A stretch of 64,000 bases of DNA from Bifidobacterium bifidum ATCC 29521 = JCM 1255 = DSM 20456. Lineage in GTDB: Bacteria; Actinomycetota; Actinomycetes; Actinomycetales; Bifidobacteriaceae. Positions within the stretch are counted from its first letter, which is position 1. Each line of letters starts with the position of its first letter. The notes below the pieces were generated by a model. It was given only the letters and a program-made list of their open reading frames with translations. It did not search any database and was not told where the DNA came from. The translations under genes and the position numbers were made by a program. The stretch lies in NCBI RefSeq assembly GCF_001025135.1, contig NZ_AP012323.1, forward strand, positions 868,001 to 932,000, in the 5' to 3' direction. Shown in pieces: positions 44,047 to 53,245 of this stretch.

Positions 44047-47000
44047 ATGAGTTCCACAGGCAATAGCGATATTCAGCGGATTCTGGCCGATGTCATGGCG
44101 AACAGGCCATATTCGCATCGGCAGAATGTCGATCCGACCGTCGTGGCGGTGGTGACCGTTGAAGAGGACATGCGGTTTCTCCCCGACACCATGGGGGCGC
44201 TGCTCAGACAGACGGTGCTGCCGGGCGTGATCGTCATCGCCGATTGCGCCGGCGGCGACAATCCTCCGGTGCAATCGCAGTTCCAGGTCATTCCTGCGCC
44301 GTCGGGACTGGTCAGCTCCGTTCCGCAGCCCAAGACCGTCACGGTCGAGCTGGTCGGCGTCAAGGGCGCCCGTTCGTTCTATCACGGCGTTGCCAAGGCG
44401 CTGCATGACGCGCAACTCGACTCGTCCACCCGCGCGGTCTGGCTGTTGCATGACGATTCACGGCCCGCGGACGACACATGCCTCGAATCATTGCTGGAGA
44501 CGTGGCGTAACGATCCGACCGCATCGGTGCTGGGAGCCAAGCAGCTGGACTGGCAGGCCGAACACCTGCATGACGTCGGCGCGTATGCGTACCGGCATCG
44601 CGTGGAGTCGCTGGTGGTCGACGGCGAACCGGATCAGGAGCAGTATGACGGCCGTCGTGACGTGTTCTCGGTGAGCCTCGCGGGCGCGCTCGTCTCGATC
44701 GAGACCATGCACGAGCTTGGCGGTGCCGACGACTGGTTCACCACATTCGCCGAATCGGAGGATTTCTGCCGGCGCGTATGCCTGAGCGGCCGGCGCGTCG
44801 TGGTGGTGCCCCAGGCGCGTATCGCTCATCGGCGGGCGCGATTCGAAGGGGTGCGTACCAAGGGCGGCGAGCCCGTGGACGAGGATCGTCCCATTGACAG
44901 TTCGATGGCTCGCATCAGGGGGAGGATGCGCTACTCCTATACGGACACGCGCCTGATGATGGGGCCGTTCGTCTGGGTGTTCGGCGTGTTCGCCGCGATT
45001 GGCAAGGCGATCGCGAAACTGTTCGCCAAGCGTCCGTACGAGGCGCTGTGCGAACTGGTCGCCCCCTGGACGCTGTGGGGTGGCCTGCCTCGCGCCATCG
45101 CGGCCCGTCGCCGCGTCAGCCGCCAGGAGTCGGTGCCGATCGGGCGTCTCGGCGTCCTCGTCGCCAACCGGCAGCAGGTGGCGCAATGGCATGACCGCGT
45201 ACAGGCGCTGTCGGACCAGCGCCATGTCGTCCTGCTGTCGCCGCTGGCCAAGGCCCACTTGCGCCGGCGTGCGATTCAGCGCTGGCTGCTCGCGGTGGCG
45301 ATGGCCTTGGTATGCTTCGGCGTCGTGGCGGTGATGCACGGCACCACATTGCGTGCCGTTCTGTCGGGAGCGTCCCTGTACTCCGATTCGCTGCTGCCGA
45401 CCGGCGGGGACTTCGGTCAGCTGTGGCGAGCCGCCACCACGTCGTGGGTGTTCGGTGACGGCATCGCCGCCCCGCCCGCACCGTGGCTGCTGGTATGGGG
45501 ACTGGCCTCGGTGATAACGGCCGGCAATGTGTCTGCCGCGATCGCGTTGGTGACGTTTGCCGCGGCACCCCTCATGGCGTTGTCCTTCTGGGCGTTCGCC
45601 GGCGTGTTCACCCGTTCCGACGCGGTCCGTGTCGCATGTGGACTGCTGTGGGCGTCGTTCGCGCTCGGCCTGGGGCTGTTCTCCGCAGGCGATGTGCCGA
45701 TGCTCACCGTGATGGTGTTCCTGCCGGCCGCGTTCGCCTTCGTGTTCCGCGCGGTGGGTCTGTATCGCACCGAGGACCAGGTGACGGCCCATCCTTCCGT
45801 TCAGGCTGCGGCTCTTGCGGCGTTGTGCTTCGTACCCCCGGTCGCCGCCGAGCCCCAGCTGATGCTGTCCCTGATCGTGGTGTTCGTCGTGTTCCTCGCC
45901 GTGGTGCCGCGGCATCGCGCGATGCTGCTGCTGATTCCGCTGCCGTCAGGGTTCGTGATCGCGCCGACCATCATCAGCGCGGTGCACCATGCTTCGGAAG
46001 GGTCGTGGCGTCAGCTGTTCGGTGATGTGATGGTGCCGTTATCCGCCAGGAACGGCGCTCCGGATGCTTCCGGGTTCGCCATGCTGACCATGCGTGCGTT
46101 CGGTGTCGATGATACGGCCGGCAACGGTCTGGCAGGCCTGTCGGCGGCCGGCGTTTTCGGTATCGGCGTCCTGGTGCTGCTGGCCGTGGTGACGGTGCTT
46201 GCGGTGGCGTCGCTGTTCCTGCCCTTCGCATTGCGCGCCTCGCGCATGATGTGGGTCGTCACGCTCAGTGGTGGGGCGCTTGCCGTCGCATCGTCGAGGA
46301 TCGTCGTGGCCGTCGATGATGACGGTCCTGTCGCGGGTTCCGTGCTGCCCGGCGTGGTGTTCGCGCTGCTTGGTCTGCTCGCCTGCGTCGGATTGGTCTC
46401 CGGAATGGCGGTCCACCGGTTCTCCCTGTTGCGGCAGGGGAATGGCTCGCAACCCGTGCTGACACGTCTTGAAGGCCGCAAGGCCAAAAACGCCAAGGTG
46501 CATGCGGTGTTCGCCCGTATCGGGCGCGGCGCGCTGGTGGCCATGCTGGTGGCCGGTGCCGTGTCATGCACTGCGGCGTCAGCCATGGAACCGGGGTCGA
46601 ACGGTCTGCACGCGTCCCGTTCCGATGACGGGCTGCCCATGGTCGCCACCGATTATCTCGGCAAGGACGACGCGCACCGCGTGCTCGCCATCACCGCCGA
46701 ATCATCCACCGGCGTACGGTATACGACGATGCGCACGTCACGCGGCGATCTGATGGACAGCTCTCCGGCATTGCGTGCCCGAGTCGCGGATGGCGGTCAT
46801 GACTCCCGCGACGCCGTACTGTCGTCCGCGAGCGCCCGGCTGCTGGTCAGCGCCGATGCCGACGCGATCGCCGATATCAGCGCGTTGGGTTACGGCGGCC
46901 TGTATGTGGTCCGTCCATCGGCTGGCGATGGCGGCTCCCAGGCCACGGAACAGTTGATTTCGAACATCACGGCGAGTGAGGGTATCCAATCCGTGGTGAG

Positions 47001-47196
47001 TAACACGTCGGGTGTCTATTACCGGCTCACGCTCGTCGACAGCGCGACGCAGCGCGTGCCGCAGGACGGTATGCTGAAACAGCGGCATCTTGCCTACCGG
47101 TATGCATGGCTCGTGTGCATGGGCGTGGTGATGGGGCTGTATTGTGTCGTCGCGTTCCCGCGCAGCCACCGTCGTTTCATCGAGGAGGACCAATGA
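44047..47196 (+). CDS. Large GT2-type membrane glycosyltransferase
   Basis: 1049 aa. The N-terminal ~300 residues form a GT-A domain with VAVVTVEEDMRFLPDTMGALLRQT, the metal-binding region LLHDDSRP, and the acceptor motif FAESEDFCRRVCLSGRR. After the helix at about residue 300 and a cytoplasmic stretch, about ten to twelve membrane helices occupy residues 415-800, followed by an extracytoplasmic tail and a last helix. The start follows ggagatt. It overlaps the DUF5719 gene by four bases. A WhiB - giant glycosyltransferase - DUF5719 order is a recurring actinobacterial arrangement. Donor and acceptor are unknown. Confidence 0.85.
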   Translation: MSSTGNSDIQRILADVMANRPYSHRQNVDPTVVAVVTVEEDMRFLPDTMGALLRQTVLPGVIVIADCAGGDNPPVQSQFQVIPAPSGLVSSVPQPKTVTVELVGVKGARSFYHGVAKALHDAQLDSSTRAVWLLHDDSRPADDTCLESLLETWRNDPTASVLGAKQLDWQAEHLHDVGAYAYRHRVESLVVDGEPDQEQYDGRRDVFSVSLAGALVSIETMHELGGADDWFTTFAESEDFCRRVCLSGRRVVVVPQARIAHRRARFEGVRTKGGEPVDEDRPIDSSMARIRGRMRYSYTDTRLMMGPFVWVFGVFAAIGKAIAKLFAKRPYEALCELVAPWTLWGGLPRAIAARRRVSRQESVPIGRLGVLVANRQQVAQWHDRVQALSDQRHVVLLSPLAKAHLRRRAIQRWLLAVAMALVCFGVVAVMHGTTLRAVLSGASLYSDSLLPTGGDFGQLWRAATTSWVFGDGIAAPPAPWLLVWGLASVITAGNVSAAIALVTFAAAPLMALSFWAFAGVFTRSDAVRVACGLLWASFALGLGLFSAGDVPMLTVMVFLPAAFAFVFRAVGLYRTEDQVTAHPSVQAAALAALCFVPPVAAEPQLMLSLIVVFVVFLAVVPRHRAMLLLIPLPSGFVIAPTIISAVHHASEGSWRQLFGDVMVPLSARNGAPDASGFAMLTMRAFGVDDTAGNGLAGLSAAGVFGIGVLVLLAVVTVLAVASLFLPFALRASRMMWVVTLSGGALAVASSRIVVAVDDDGPVAGSVLPGVVFALLGLLACVGLVSGMAVHRFSLLRQGNGSQPVLTRLEGRKAKNAKVHAVFARIGRGALVAMLVAGAVSCTAASAMEPGSNGLHASRSDDGLPMVATDYLGKDDAHRVLAITAESSTGVRYTTMRTSRGDLMDSSPALRARVADGGHDSRDAVLSSASARLLVSADADAIADISALGYGGLYVVRPSAGDGGSQATEQLISNITASEGIQSVVSNTSGVYYRLTLVDSATQRVPQDGMLKQRHLAYRYAWLVCMGVVMGLYCVVAFPRSHRRFIEEDQ

Positions 47197-48704
47197 GCAG
47201 CCAAGTCAAACGTGGAGGCAAGGTCTGGAAGGCTGTGGTCGGCGTCATTTCCACGGTGATCATCGTCGGCCTGTTCGTCGCCCTGCTGGTACTGACGGCA
47301 TCGGGCCGTTGGGTCGACTCCGTCTCGTCGGATTCGGCGTCCGTCTCGCACGCGGTGAGCCAGAGGCGGATCACCGCATACTGTCCGTCCCGCATGACAT
47401 TGCCGGATGCGTCGGCGTACGGTGACAGCGAATATCAGCCGAGTGAAGGCGACATCTCGTCTTCGGCCGGATTCGCCGCGTTCGGAGCGGTGTACCGGTC
47501 TCAGTTCGGCGCGTTTGGCGGCTCCGGCGATACCACGCAGCTCAAGGACCTCGACCCTACGGATACCGCGAAAGTCATCGCAGCCTCGGCCGACGTCGAC
47601 CGTACGTCGCTGCTGTTCGACACGCAGCTGTTGGAATCGGCCGCGGGCGTCGGCGCTTCCGCGTCCGTGGCGTCCTGGGCGACGAAGGGCGACCTGCGCG
47701 GCCTGTCCGCGACATTCTGCGATGTCGGTGCGCTGGAGCAGTCGTTCGTGCTGCCTGACACGCAGACCGGCACCACCCAGCAGCTGGTCGTGGCCAATTC
47801 GTCTTCGAAGGCCACTGTGGTGGATGTTCGGGTGTGGGGTACGGAACAGTCCGGTGCGCTGGCGTTGTCCACGGGAAGCACGCTGACCGTCGCGGCGAAC
47901 GCCGAATCCGTGCTGAGTCTTTCCGCGGCCGCAAGCGGGCAGAAGGGGCTGTATGTCACGGTTTCGAGCCGGCAGACGCCGGTATCGGCATCGGTGCGCG
48001 TGATCAGGACCGAAGGGCTGAACCCGAAGGGATCGGATTACGCCGCCGCGGCCGGGGAGGCGTCCAAGGAGCTCGTCTTCCCGGCCGTCGCGGAGGGAGA
48101 CAAGGCGACACTCACCGTATACGCGGCCGGTTCGGGGTCGCTCACCGCCGCATGGGTCGGCGCGGCCGGGCAGTCCGTCCATCAGTATTCGGGCGACCGC
48201 GTCACCACCATCGATCTGGGCGATGTTCCCAAAGACGCGTCGGCGCTGAAGATCACGGCGGATACGAAGGTGACGGCAGGTGTGACCGTCAGCCGTGACG
48301 GGAACGGGAACCAGTCCGATTTCGCGCTGATCGGCGCCGCGCAGACAGACGACCGGTCGGCCGCCGTCATTCCCTCCGGTCTTGACGGCCGTGTGAGCGT
48401 GGTGAACGCGTCTTTATCCAGCAAACAGATGCACATGACCGGTTACGACGACAAGGGTGCCGCGGTGGGGGAGAAGACCATCACGGTGGACGCCGGTGCC
48501 GCGGCGAGCTTCGACGCGTCGGATTTGGGAAAGAACGTCTTCGCGGTGGCCGCCGACGGCAAGGGACTGTCATGGGGTGTCCGGTTGTCCAGCTCCGCGG
48601 TAAGTGACGCCAAGCTCGCCGGCATCGCCTACATCGGCGCCACGCCGTTGATGCCGCTGCAGGAGAGGATCTGGGCGCGGTCGGATATGACCATCGTTCA
48701 CTGA
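47193..48704 (+). CDS. DUF5719 family secreted/membrane-anchored protein
   Basis: 503 aa. One membrane helix near the N-terminus (GVISTVIIVGLFVALLVLTAS, about residues 15-35) anchors a large extracytoplasmic beta-rich region of Ser/Ala/Thr/Val-rich repeats (e.g. TQQLVVANSSSKATVVDVRVWG). The ATGA overlap with the glycosyltransferase gene shows coupling, suggesting that the two proteins work together in the envelope. Function is unknown. DUF5719 is assigned from position and overall look, not a sharp motif. Confidence 0.75.
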   Translation: MSSQVKRGGKVWKAVVGVISTVIIVGLFVALLVLTASGRWVDSVSSDSASVSHAVSQRRITAYCPSRMTLPDASAYGDSEYQPSEGDISSSAGFAAFGAVYRSQFGAFGGSGDTTQLKDLDPTDTAKVIAASADVDRTSLLFDTQLLESAAGVGASASVASWATKGDLRGLSATFCDVGALEQSFVLPDTQTGTTQQLVVANSSSKATVVDVRVWGTEQSGALALSTGSTLTVAANAESVLSLSAAASGQKGLYVTVSSRQTPVSASVRVIRTEGLNPKGSDYAAAAGEASKELVFPAVAEGDKATLTVYAAGSGSLTAAWVGAAGQSVHQYSGDRVTTIDLGDVPKDASALKITADTKVTAGVTVSRDGNGNQSDFALIGAAQTDDRSAAVIPSGLDGRVSVVNASLSSKQMHMTGYDDKGAAVGEKTITVDAGAAASFDASDLGKNVFAVAADGKGLSWGVRLSSSAVSDAKLAGIAYIGATPLMPLQERIWARSDMTIVH

Positions 48705-48776
48705 CGGTCGGTCGGCGGAACGTTCCGTGGTGCTCCCTATGAGGGGTGCTCTATGAGGTTTCGCCCCGACAGAGCC

Positions 48777-49205
48777 TTACAGGCTCCAATCCGGGTCGAT
48801 CTCATCCGGCCGGCGGCCATAGAGCTCGGCGAGCCGAAGCACCACCTCATCGCGGATGGCCAGTTCCAGATCCATGCGGCTGCGTGATTTGCTCTGTATC
48901 GGCATGCGGTACAGCACGATGCGGGCGGGGATGCCGTGGCTCGCAGGGAAACACTGGGACGCGAACGACGGCTCCGGCTCCCAAGGAGCCGGCTGCGAGG
49001 GCGGCACATCCTCCACGGCGAACTGCACCGGCTTGACCAGTTGCGGCCAGGCGCCGTTCAGACGCCGGATCTGGGCCGCGACCATGTCGTCGAACGCGCC
49101 GCTGCGGGTACGGTAGCGCGGGAGCCGCGTGCCGAACATCGGCGTGCGCATGCCCCGCCCGTGACGATTGCGATACGTTGGTCGTTCCCATGGTGCCTGT
49201 TGCAT
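48777..49205 (-). CDS. Metallopeptidase-family protein without HExxH
   Basis: 142 aa. The order AFDDMVAAQIRRLNGAWPQL, VQFAVEDVPP, RIVLYRMPIQSKSRSRMDLELAIRDEVV and ending EIDPDW matches the short actinobacterial zincin-like metallopeptidase family. In the true peptidase members an HExxH zinc site follows the IR segment; here the place reads VLRLAELYG, so no zinc site exists and catalysis is doubtful. The ATG at 49205 has gtggag five bases upstream. It is divergent from the HAD gene. Confidence 0.8.
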   Translation of the reverse strand: MQQAPWERPTYRNRHGRGMRTPMFGTRLPRYRTRSGAFDDMVAAQIRRLNGAWPQLVKPVQFAVEDVPPSQPAPWEPEPSFASQCFPASHGIPARIVLYRMPIQSKSRSRMDLELAIRDEVVLRLAELYGRRPDEIDPDWSL

Positions 49206-49283
49206 GGACTCCACTGTAGGACAAGCCGGCGGCAATGCGTTAGGATACTTATCATCGACAAGGTTTCCTGGGGAGGTGTACAG

Positions 49284-50111
49284 ATGCCAACAGCGACCGT
49301 GCACGCTTGGAATGATACCGGTTGGCGACACGACGGCGCACATGCGCGTCTGATCGCCTTCGACCTGGACAACACGCTGGCCGTCTCCAAACAACCGATG
49401 AAACCGGATATGACCGTTCGCATCGAGGCGCTGACCGAACTGATGCCGGTGGCGATTGTGACCGGCGGCGGGCGTGAACTGGTCATCAGTCAGGTGCTCG
49501 ACGTGCTGGGTCCCCGAGCTGACCTTTCCAACCTGCATGTGATGCCGGCGGGGGGATCGAGCTATTACCGCTGGCGCGAGGGCGCATGGCGTCTGGAATA
49601 CGAGAGGACGCTGTCGGCCCGGGACAGGGACGCGGCCATATTGTCGCTGACTCGACGCGCCCGAGAGCTGGGCATGTGGCCGGAGCACCCGTGGGGGGAG
49701 CCCATCGAGGATCGTGGCAGCCAGATCACGTTCTCGGCTCTGGGGCAGCTCGCGCCGATCGAGGAGAAGCGCCGCTGGGATCCCGACGACACCAAAAAGC
49801 GGCGGCTCGTCGCCGCGGTGGCGGGCGACCTTGGTCATCTGCGCGTACGCGCGGGTGGCTACACGAGTGTCGATGTGAGCGCCGGAAACACCGACAAGGC
49901 GTTCGCCCTGCGCGAATTGGCGGGACGGCTCGGCATCGGCACCGGTGACATCATCTTCGTGGGCGACCGGATGACGCCCGGCGGCAACGACTATCCTGCC
50001 GCGCAGGCGGGGGCTATCGCGCTTCAGGTCACCGGACCGCAGGATACCGTGCGTCTGTGCGACATCCTGCTGCCTTTGCTGGGTGGCGAGCCGGTTCGGC
50101 AGGACGGATGA
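49284..50111 (+). CDS. HAD-superfamily hydrolase (phosphomannomutase/sucrose-phosphatase-like)
   Basis: 275 aa. HAD motif I AFDLDNTLA gives the nucleophile and acid Asp, motif II is IVTGGGR, and motif IV is FVGDRMTPGGNDY. The cap region between them suggests class IIB, where sugar phosphates are the usual substrates and eukaryotic-type phosphomannomutases also belong. The start follows gggaggtg. It overlaps the ComF-like gene by four bases. Confidence 0.85.
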   Translation: MPTATVHAWNDTGWRHDGAHARLIAFDLDNTLAVSKQPMKPDMTVRIEALTELMPVAIVTGGGRELVISQVLDVLGPRADLSNLHVMPAGGSSYYRWREGAWRLEYERTLSARDRDAAILSLTRRARELGMWPEHPWGEPIEDRGSQITFSALGQLAPIEEKRRWDPDDTKKRRLVAAVAGDLGHLRVRAGGYTSVDVSAGNTDKAFALRELAGRLGIGTGDIIFVGDRMTPGGNDYPAAQAGAIALQVTGPQDTVRLCDILLPLLGGEPVRQDG

Positions 50112-50833
50112 ACCACATGGGATGGCACGGTTTCGCGCGAATGCTCACAGAAGTGGCCGGATCGCTGCGGGACGTGCTGCTGCCGCGTGGCTGTGCGGGA
50201 TGCGACATGCCGGACGCTGTGCTGTGCGATGACTGTCGCGCTTCGGGTGGCGGCTTCACGTCGTTCGCTATGCCTGGCACGGTTTCGGGCCGGGCGATTG
50301 CCTGCGGCGCATATCGCGGGCCGCTGCGCCGTGCGATACTGCGATGGAAGGATCATGGCGACGAGGAATGCGATGGCCCGTTCGCCGATATGATGGCCGA
50401 CGCGCTGCTTTCGTCGGGCCTGCTGGCTTCGGATCCGATGCCGGTGACGACATTGGTGCCGGCCCCATCCTCCCCGCGCTCGATGAGGGAGCGCGGACGG
50501 TGGCATATGCGTAACGTGACGAACTCATTGGCACGGTCGCTGCGGCGGCGCGGCATGGACGTCGATACGGCCGCGCTGCTGCGGACGACGAAGACGAGCG
50601 GCAAATCCGTGCAGATGCACGGCGCCGCCCAGCGTTCGCGGCGTCTGCAGGGGCATATCGTCATCGCTGCGCGCCCACCCTACCCACGCAACGTGATCCT
50701 GGTGGACGACATCGTCACCACGGGCACCACGGCCCGGCAATGCGCGCAGGCGCTCAACGCCGCGGGAATACATGTGACAACGGTCATCTGCCTGGCGCGC
50801 ACCCTGCGCACCGGCGAAAACATAGACGACTAG
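50108..50833 (+). CDS. ComF-family phosphoribosyltransferase-like protein
   Basis: 241 aa. A four-Cys zinc finger near the start (LPRGCAGCDMP, LCDDCR) is followed by a type I phosphoribosyltransferase fold with the PRPP-binding loop VILVDDIVTTGTTARQC. This is the ComF/GntX pattern, associated with DNA uptake or DNA handling in other bacteria; no competence genes lie nearby. ATG 50108 overlaps the HAD gene stop (ATGA). Confidence 0.88.
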   Translation: MNHMGWHGFARMLTEVAGSLRDVLLPRGCAGCDMPDAVLCDDCRASGGGFTSFAMPGTVSGRAIACGAYRGPLRRAILRWKDHGDEECDGPFADMMADALLSSGLLASDPMPVTTLVPAPSSPRSMRERGRWHMRNVTNSLARSLRRRGMDVDTAALLRTTKTSGKSVQMHGAAQRSRRLQGHIVIAARPPYPRNVILVDDIVTTGTTARQCAQALNAAGIHVTTVICLARTLRTGENIDD

Positions 50834-50839
50834 CCAAGT

Positions 50840-50888
50840 CCCCTCCCGCTGGCGAGAGGGGACGCGCAGCGCCGGCGGAGGGTGGCCA
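50840..50888. repeat. GC-rich interspersed repeat between convergent genes
   Basis: The sequence cccctcccgctggcgagagg is followed by ggacgcgcagcgccggcgga and gggtggcc. Its first half (cccct...agggg) forms a stem, so it could also terminate the convergent genes on either side. Confidence 0.75.
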
Positions 50889-50942
50889 CCACCCGGTCGA
50901 GCCGCACACCCGCCATCCGCGCAGATCACCAGCGCAATCCAG

Positions 50943-51410
50943 TTATTTCCGTCGCAGCCGACGCTGTGGATGAAAACTGCCCGTGACCACGCCCCATATC
51001 ACGACATCCCCATGTTCGGAGGGGACGAAATCGGGGTAGCGTGGATTCTCCGCGTGCAGCATGGGGCGGCCGTCGCGCGACAGCAGTCGCTTGACCGTCA
51101 GCTCCCCATCGAGCACGGCCACCACCACATCGCCGTCCTCGGGCGTCAGCGAACGATCCACGACCAGCCAATCGCCGTGGAAAATGCCGGCCCCCTCCAT
51201 GGAGTCGCCGGCGACGGTGGCGATGAATGTGTATTCCGGGTGCTTGATCACATGAGCGTCAAGGCTGAAGCCCTCCTCCCGCCCGTCCAAGGCGGGGGAG
51301 GGGAAGCCGGCCGCTACCATCTCGGTGACGATCGGCACGGGACGGGGATCCGGTCGCGCATGAACCACCGAACGTGCCGTGCAGGCTTCGGGAGCGCAAT
51401 TCCGGCTCAC
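50943..51410 (-). CDS. UmuD-like S24 autoproteolytic protein
   Basis: 155 aa. It has the self-cleavage site AAGFPSPA, the catalytic Ser in AGDSMEGAGIFHGD and the catalytic Lys in GELTVKRLL, as in UmuD; there is no LexA DNA-binding domain. In the SOS response UmuD is cut and joins UmuC to form a lesion-bypass polymerase. No umuC is next to it. The GTG start overlaps the histidine kinase stop (GTGA), making it the last gene of the glgB-regulator-kinase operon. A Met at residue 31 is too late to keep the cleavage region complete. Confidence 0.87.
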   Translation of the reverse strand: MSRNCAPEACTARSVVHARPDPRPVPIVTEMVAAGFPSPALDGREEGFSLDAHVIKHPEYTFIATVAGDSMEGAGIFHGDWLVVDRSLTPEDGDVVVAVLDGELTVKRLLSRDGRPMLHAENPRYPDFVPSEHGDVVIWGVVTGSFHPQRRLRRK

Positions 51411-52513
51411 AACAGGGCCCGCGCCGAACCGTCGGTCGCCGGCTCGTCATCGGCGATATGGTATTTCGGCAACACGATCTCGAAATCCGCGCCGCGCGGG
51501 TCGTCGACCACCCGGACCGTGCCGCCGTGCAGCTGTGCGGCCCAACGCGCGATCGACAATCCGATGCCGGTGCCGCCCGATTCGGTGCCGGGGCCGCTGC
51601 GCCCCTTGACGAACCGGCGGAAGATGTCGGAACGTTCCTCGACGGGAATCTGAGACCCGAAATTCACCACATTCGTGACGATTGTGCCGGTGTCGGCATT
51701 CTCCCGAGCCTCGATCAGCACGCTGGTGCCGTCCGCGGAATGCTTGAGCGCGTTCGCGATGATATTGGTGAACAGCTGGCGCAGCCGATCCTGATCGCCC
51801 TCCATCCAGATATCGGAATCCACGTGCAGCATGATGTCGTGCGCGTGCCCGGCGTCCGCGATCTCCAGCGGCTCGATCGTCTCGTCGAGGAAATCATGCA
51901 GGCAGAAACGTTCGATGTTCAGGCTCGCCGCGCCCGCCTCCATGCGAGACAGATCGAGCAGGAACGCTATCAGGTCGGATAGCCGGTGCGTCTGGCCCAG
52001 AATGCCCTCAAGATTGGCCGGCGTGGGCTCGACCACCCCGTCCGCCATGTTCTCCACCATCGCCTGCAGCGCGGAGACGGGGGTGCGCAGCTCGTGGCTC
52101 ACGTTCGCCACCACATCGCGCCTCATCTGATCGGCGTGCTGCAGTTCCTCGGCCATTTCGTTGAACGTGCGGGCCAACTGGCCGATCTCGTCGTTGCTGT
52201 TGGTCGCCACGTGGACACGGACGCTGTAATCGCCCTCCGACATCGCCTCGGCCGCGTCACGCAGCTGCCTCAGCGGCGCGATCAGACCCCGTGAGAAGAA
52301 ATAGGTGATGCCCAGTGCGACGATCATGGTCAGCGGCATGGCGATCCAGCCGCTCCACCCGTACTTGAGCAGGAACCAGACCAGCACGAACGCGATGGAC
52401 GTGGCGATGACGATCAGGACGCTCAATTCCATTTTCAGGGACGAAAACAGCCCGATCGGACGATCGAAATCCAATCGGGCCTGTTTCCTGTCCCGCTTCT
52501 GACGCGGCTTCAT
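51407..52513 (-). CDS. Membrane sensor histidine kinase
   Basis: 368 aa. Two membrane helices (about residues 31-49 and 55-73) with a very short loop between them, then HAMP (RGLIAPLRQLRDAAEAMSEG), the His box NVSHELRTPVSALQ, N box FTNIIANALKHSAD, and the C-terminal G2 box GGTGIGLSIARWAA. The tiny external loop suggests sensing in or at the membrane. It pairs with the response regulator just upstream: the ATG overlaps its stop (TGATG). Confidence 0.93.
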   Translation of the reverse strand: MKPRQKRDRKQARLDFDRPIGLFSSLKMELSVLIVIATSIAFVLVWFLLKYGWSGWIAMPLTMIVALGITYFFSRGLIAPLRQLRDAAEAMSEGDYSVRVHVATNSNDEIGQLARTFNEMAEELQHADQMRRDVVANVSHELRTPVSALQAMVENMADGVVEPTPANLEGILGQTHRLSDLIAFLLDLSRMEAGAASLNIERFCLHDFLDETIEPLEIADAGHAHDIMLHVDSDIWMEGDQDRLRQLFTNIIANALKHSADGTSVLIEARENADTGTIVTNVVNFGSQIPVEERSDIFRRFVKGRSGPGTESGGTGIGLSIARWAAQLHGGTVRVVDDPRGADFEIVLPKYHIADDEPATDGSARALL

Positions 52514-53232
52514 CACTGTTCCGGCGGCTCGAAAGCGTAGCCGACGCCGTGCACGGTTCGGATGGTCTCGGAACCGAGCTTATGACGCAGCGCCTTGACA
52601 TGGGAGTCGACGGTGCGGGTGCCGGATGCATCCACCCAGTCCCAGACCTCTTCGAGCAGCTTCTCGCGGGTGAGCACCGACTTGGGTTTGCGCGCGAGCG
52701 TGACCAGCAGGTCGAACTCGGTCGGCGTCAGGTGCACCTGCTCGCCGTTGACCGTGACCAGACGCTGTGCCGGGTCGATGACCAGCGAGCCGAAGTTGAG
52801 GATCTTCTCGTTCTCAGAGTTCTTCGCGATGACCTTCGCGCGTTCCACGCGGCGCAGCAGCGCCTTGCAGCGGGCGATCAGCTCGCGCATGGAGAACGGC
52901 TTGGTCATGTAATCGTCGGCGCCCGCGCCGAGGCCGATGACCTTGTCCGCCTCGGCGTCGCGGGCGGTCAGGATGAGCACCGGCACCGGGCGGTCGGCCA
53001 CGATGCGCTTGGTTGCTTCAAGACCATCCATGACCGGCAGCATGATGTCCATGATTACCAGGTCCGGGCGCAGCTGCTTGGCGGCCTGAACCGCGCTGGC
53101 GCCGTCGGACGCCACGCGGGCGGACCATCCCTCCGCGGTGATGCGCTGAGCGATGGCGGTGGCGAGGGTCGGCTCATCCTCGACCACCAGAATGGTCCGC
53201 GGCGTCGTTTGACGTGTTGGAGAATTAATCAT
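52513..53232 (-). CDS. OmpR-family response regulator
   Basis: 239 aa. The receiver has VVEDEP, the phospho-Asp in VIMDIMLP, Thr in LILTARD and Lys in MTKPFS. A winged-helix DNA-binding domain follows with HLTPTEFDLLVTLARKP and GTRTVDSHVKALRHKLG. It starts 13 bp after the glgB stop with ggtga as ribosome binding site, so it is likely co-transcribed with glgB and the kinase. It resembles RegX3/MtrA-type regulators; the signal is unknown. Confidence 0.94.
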   Translation of the reverse strand: MINSPTRQTTPRTILVVEDEPTLATAIAQRITAEGWSARVASDGASAVQAAKQLRPDLVIMDIMLPVMDGLEATKRIVADRPVPVLILTARDAEADKVIGLGAGADDYMTKPFSMRELIARCKALLRRVERAKVIAKNSENEKILNFGSLVIDPAQRLVTVNGEQVHLTPTEFDLLVTLARKPKSVLTREKLLEEVWDWVDASGTRTVDSHVKALRHKLGSETIRTVHGVGYAFEPPEQ

Positions 53233-53245
53233 GACGATTCACCTT

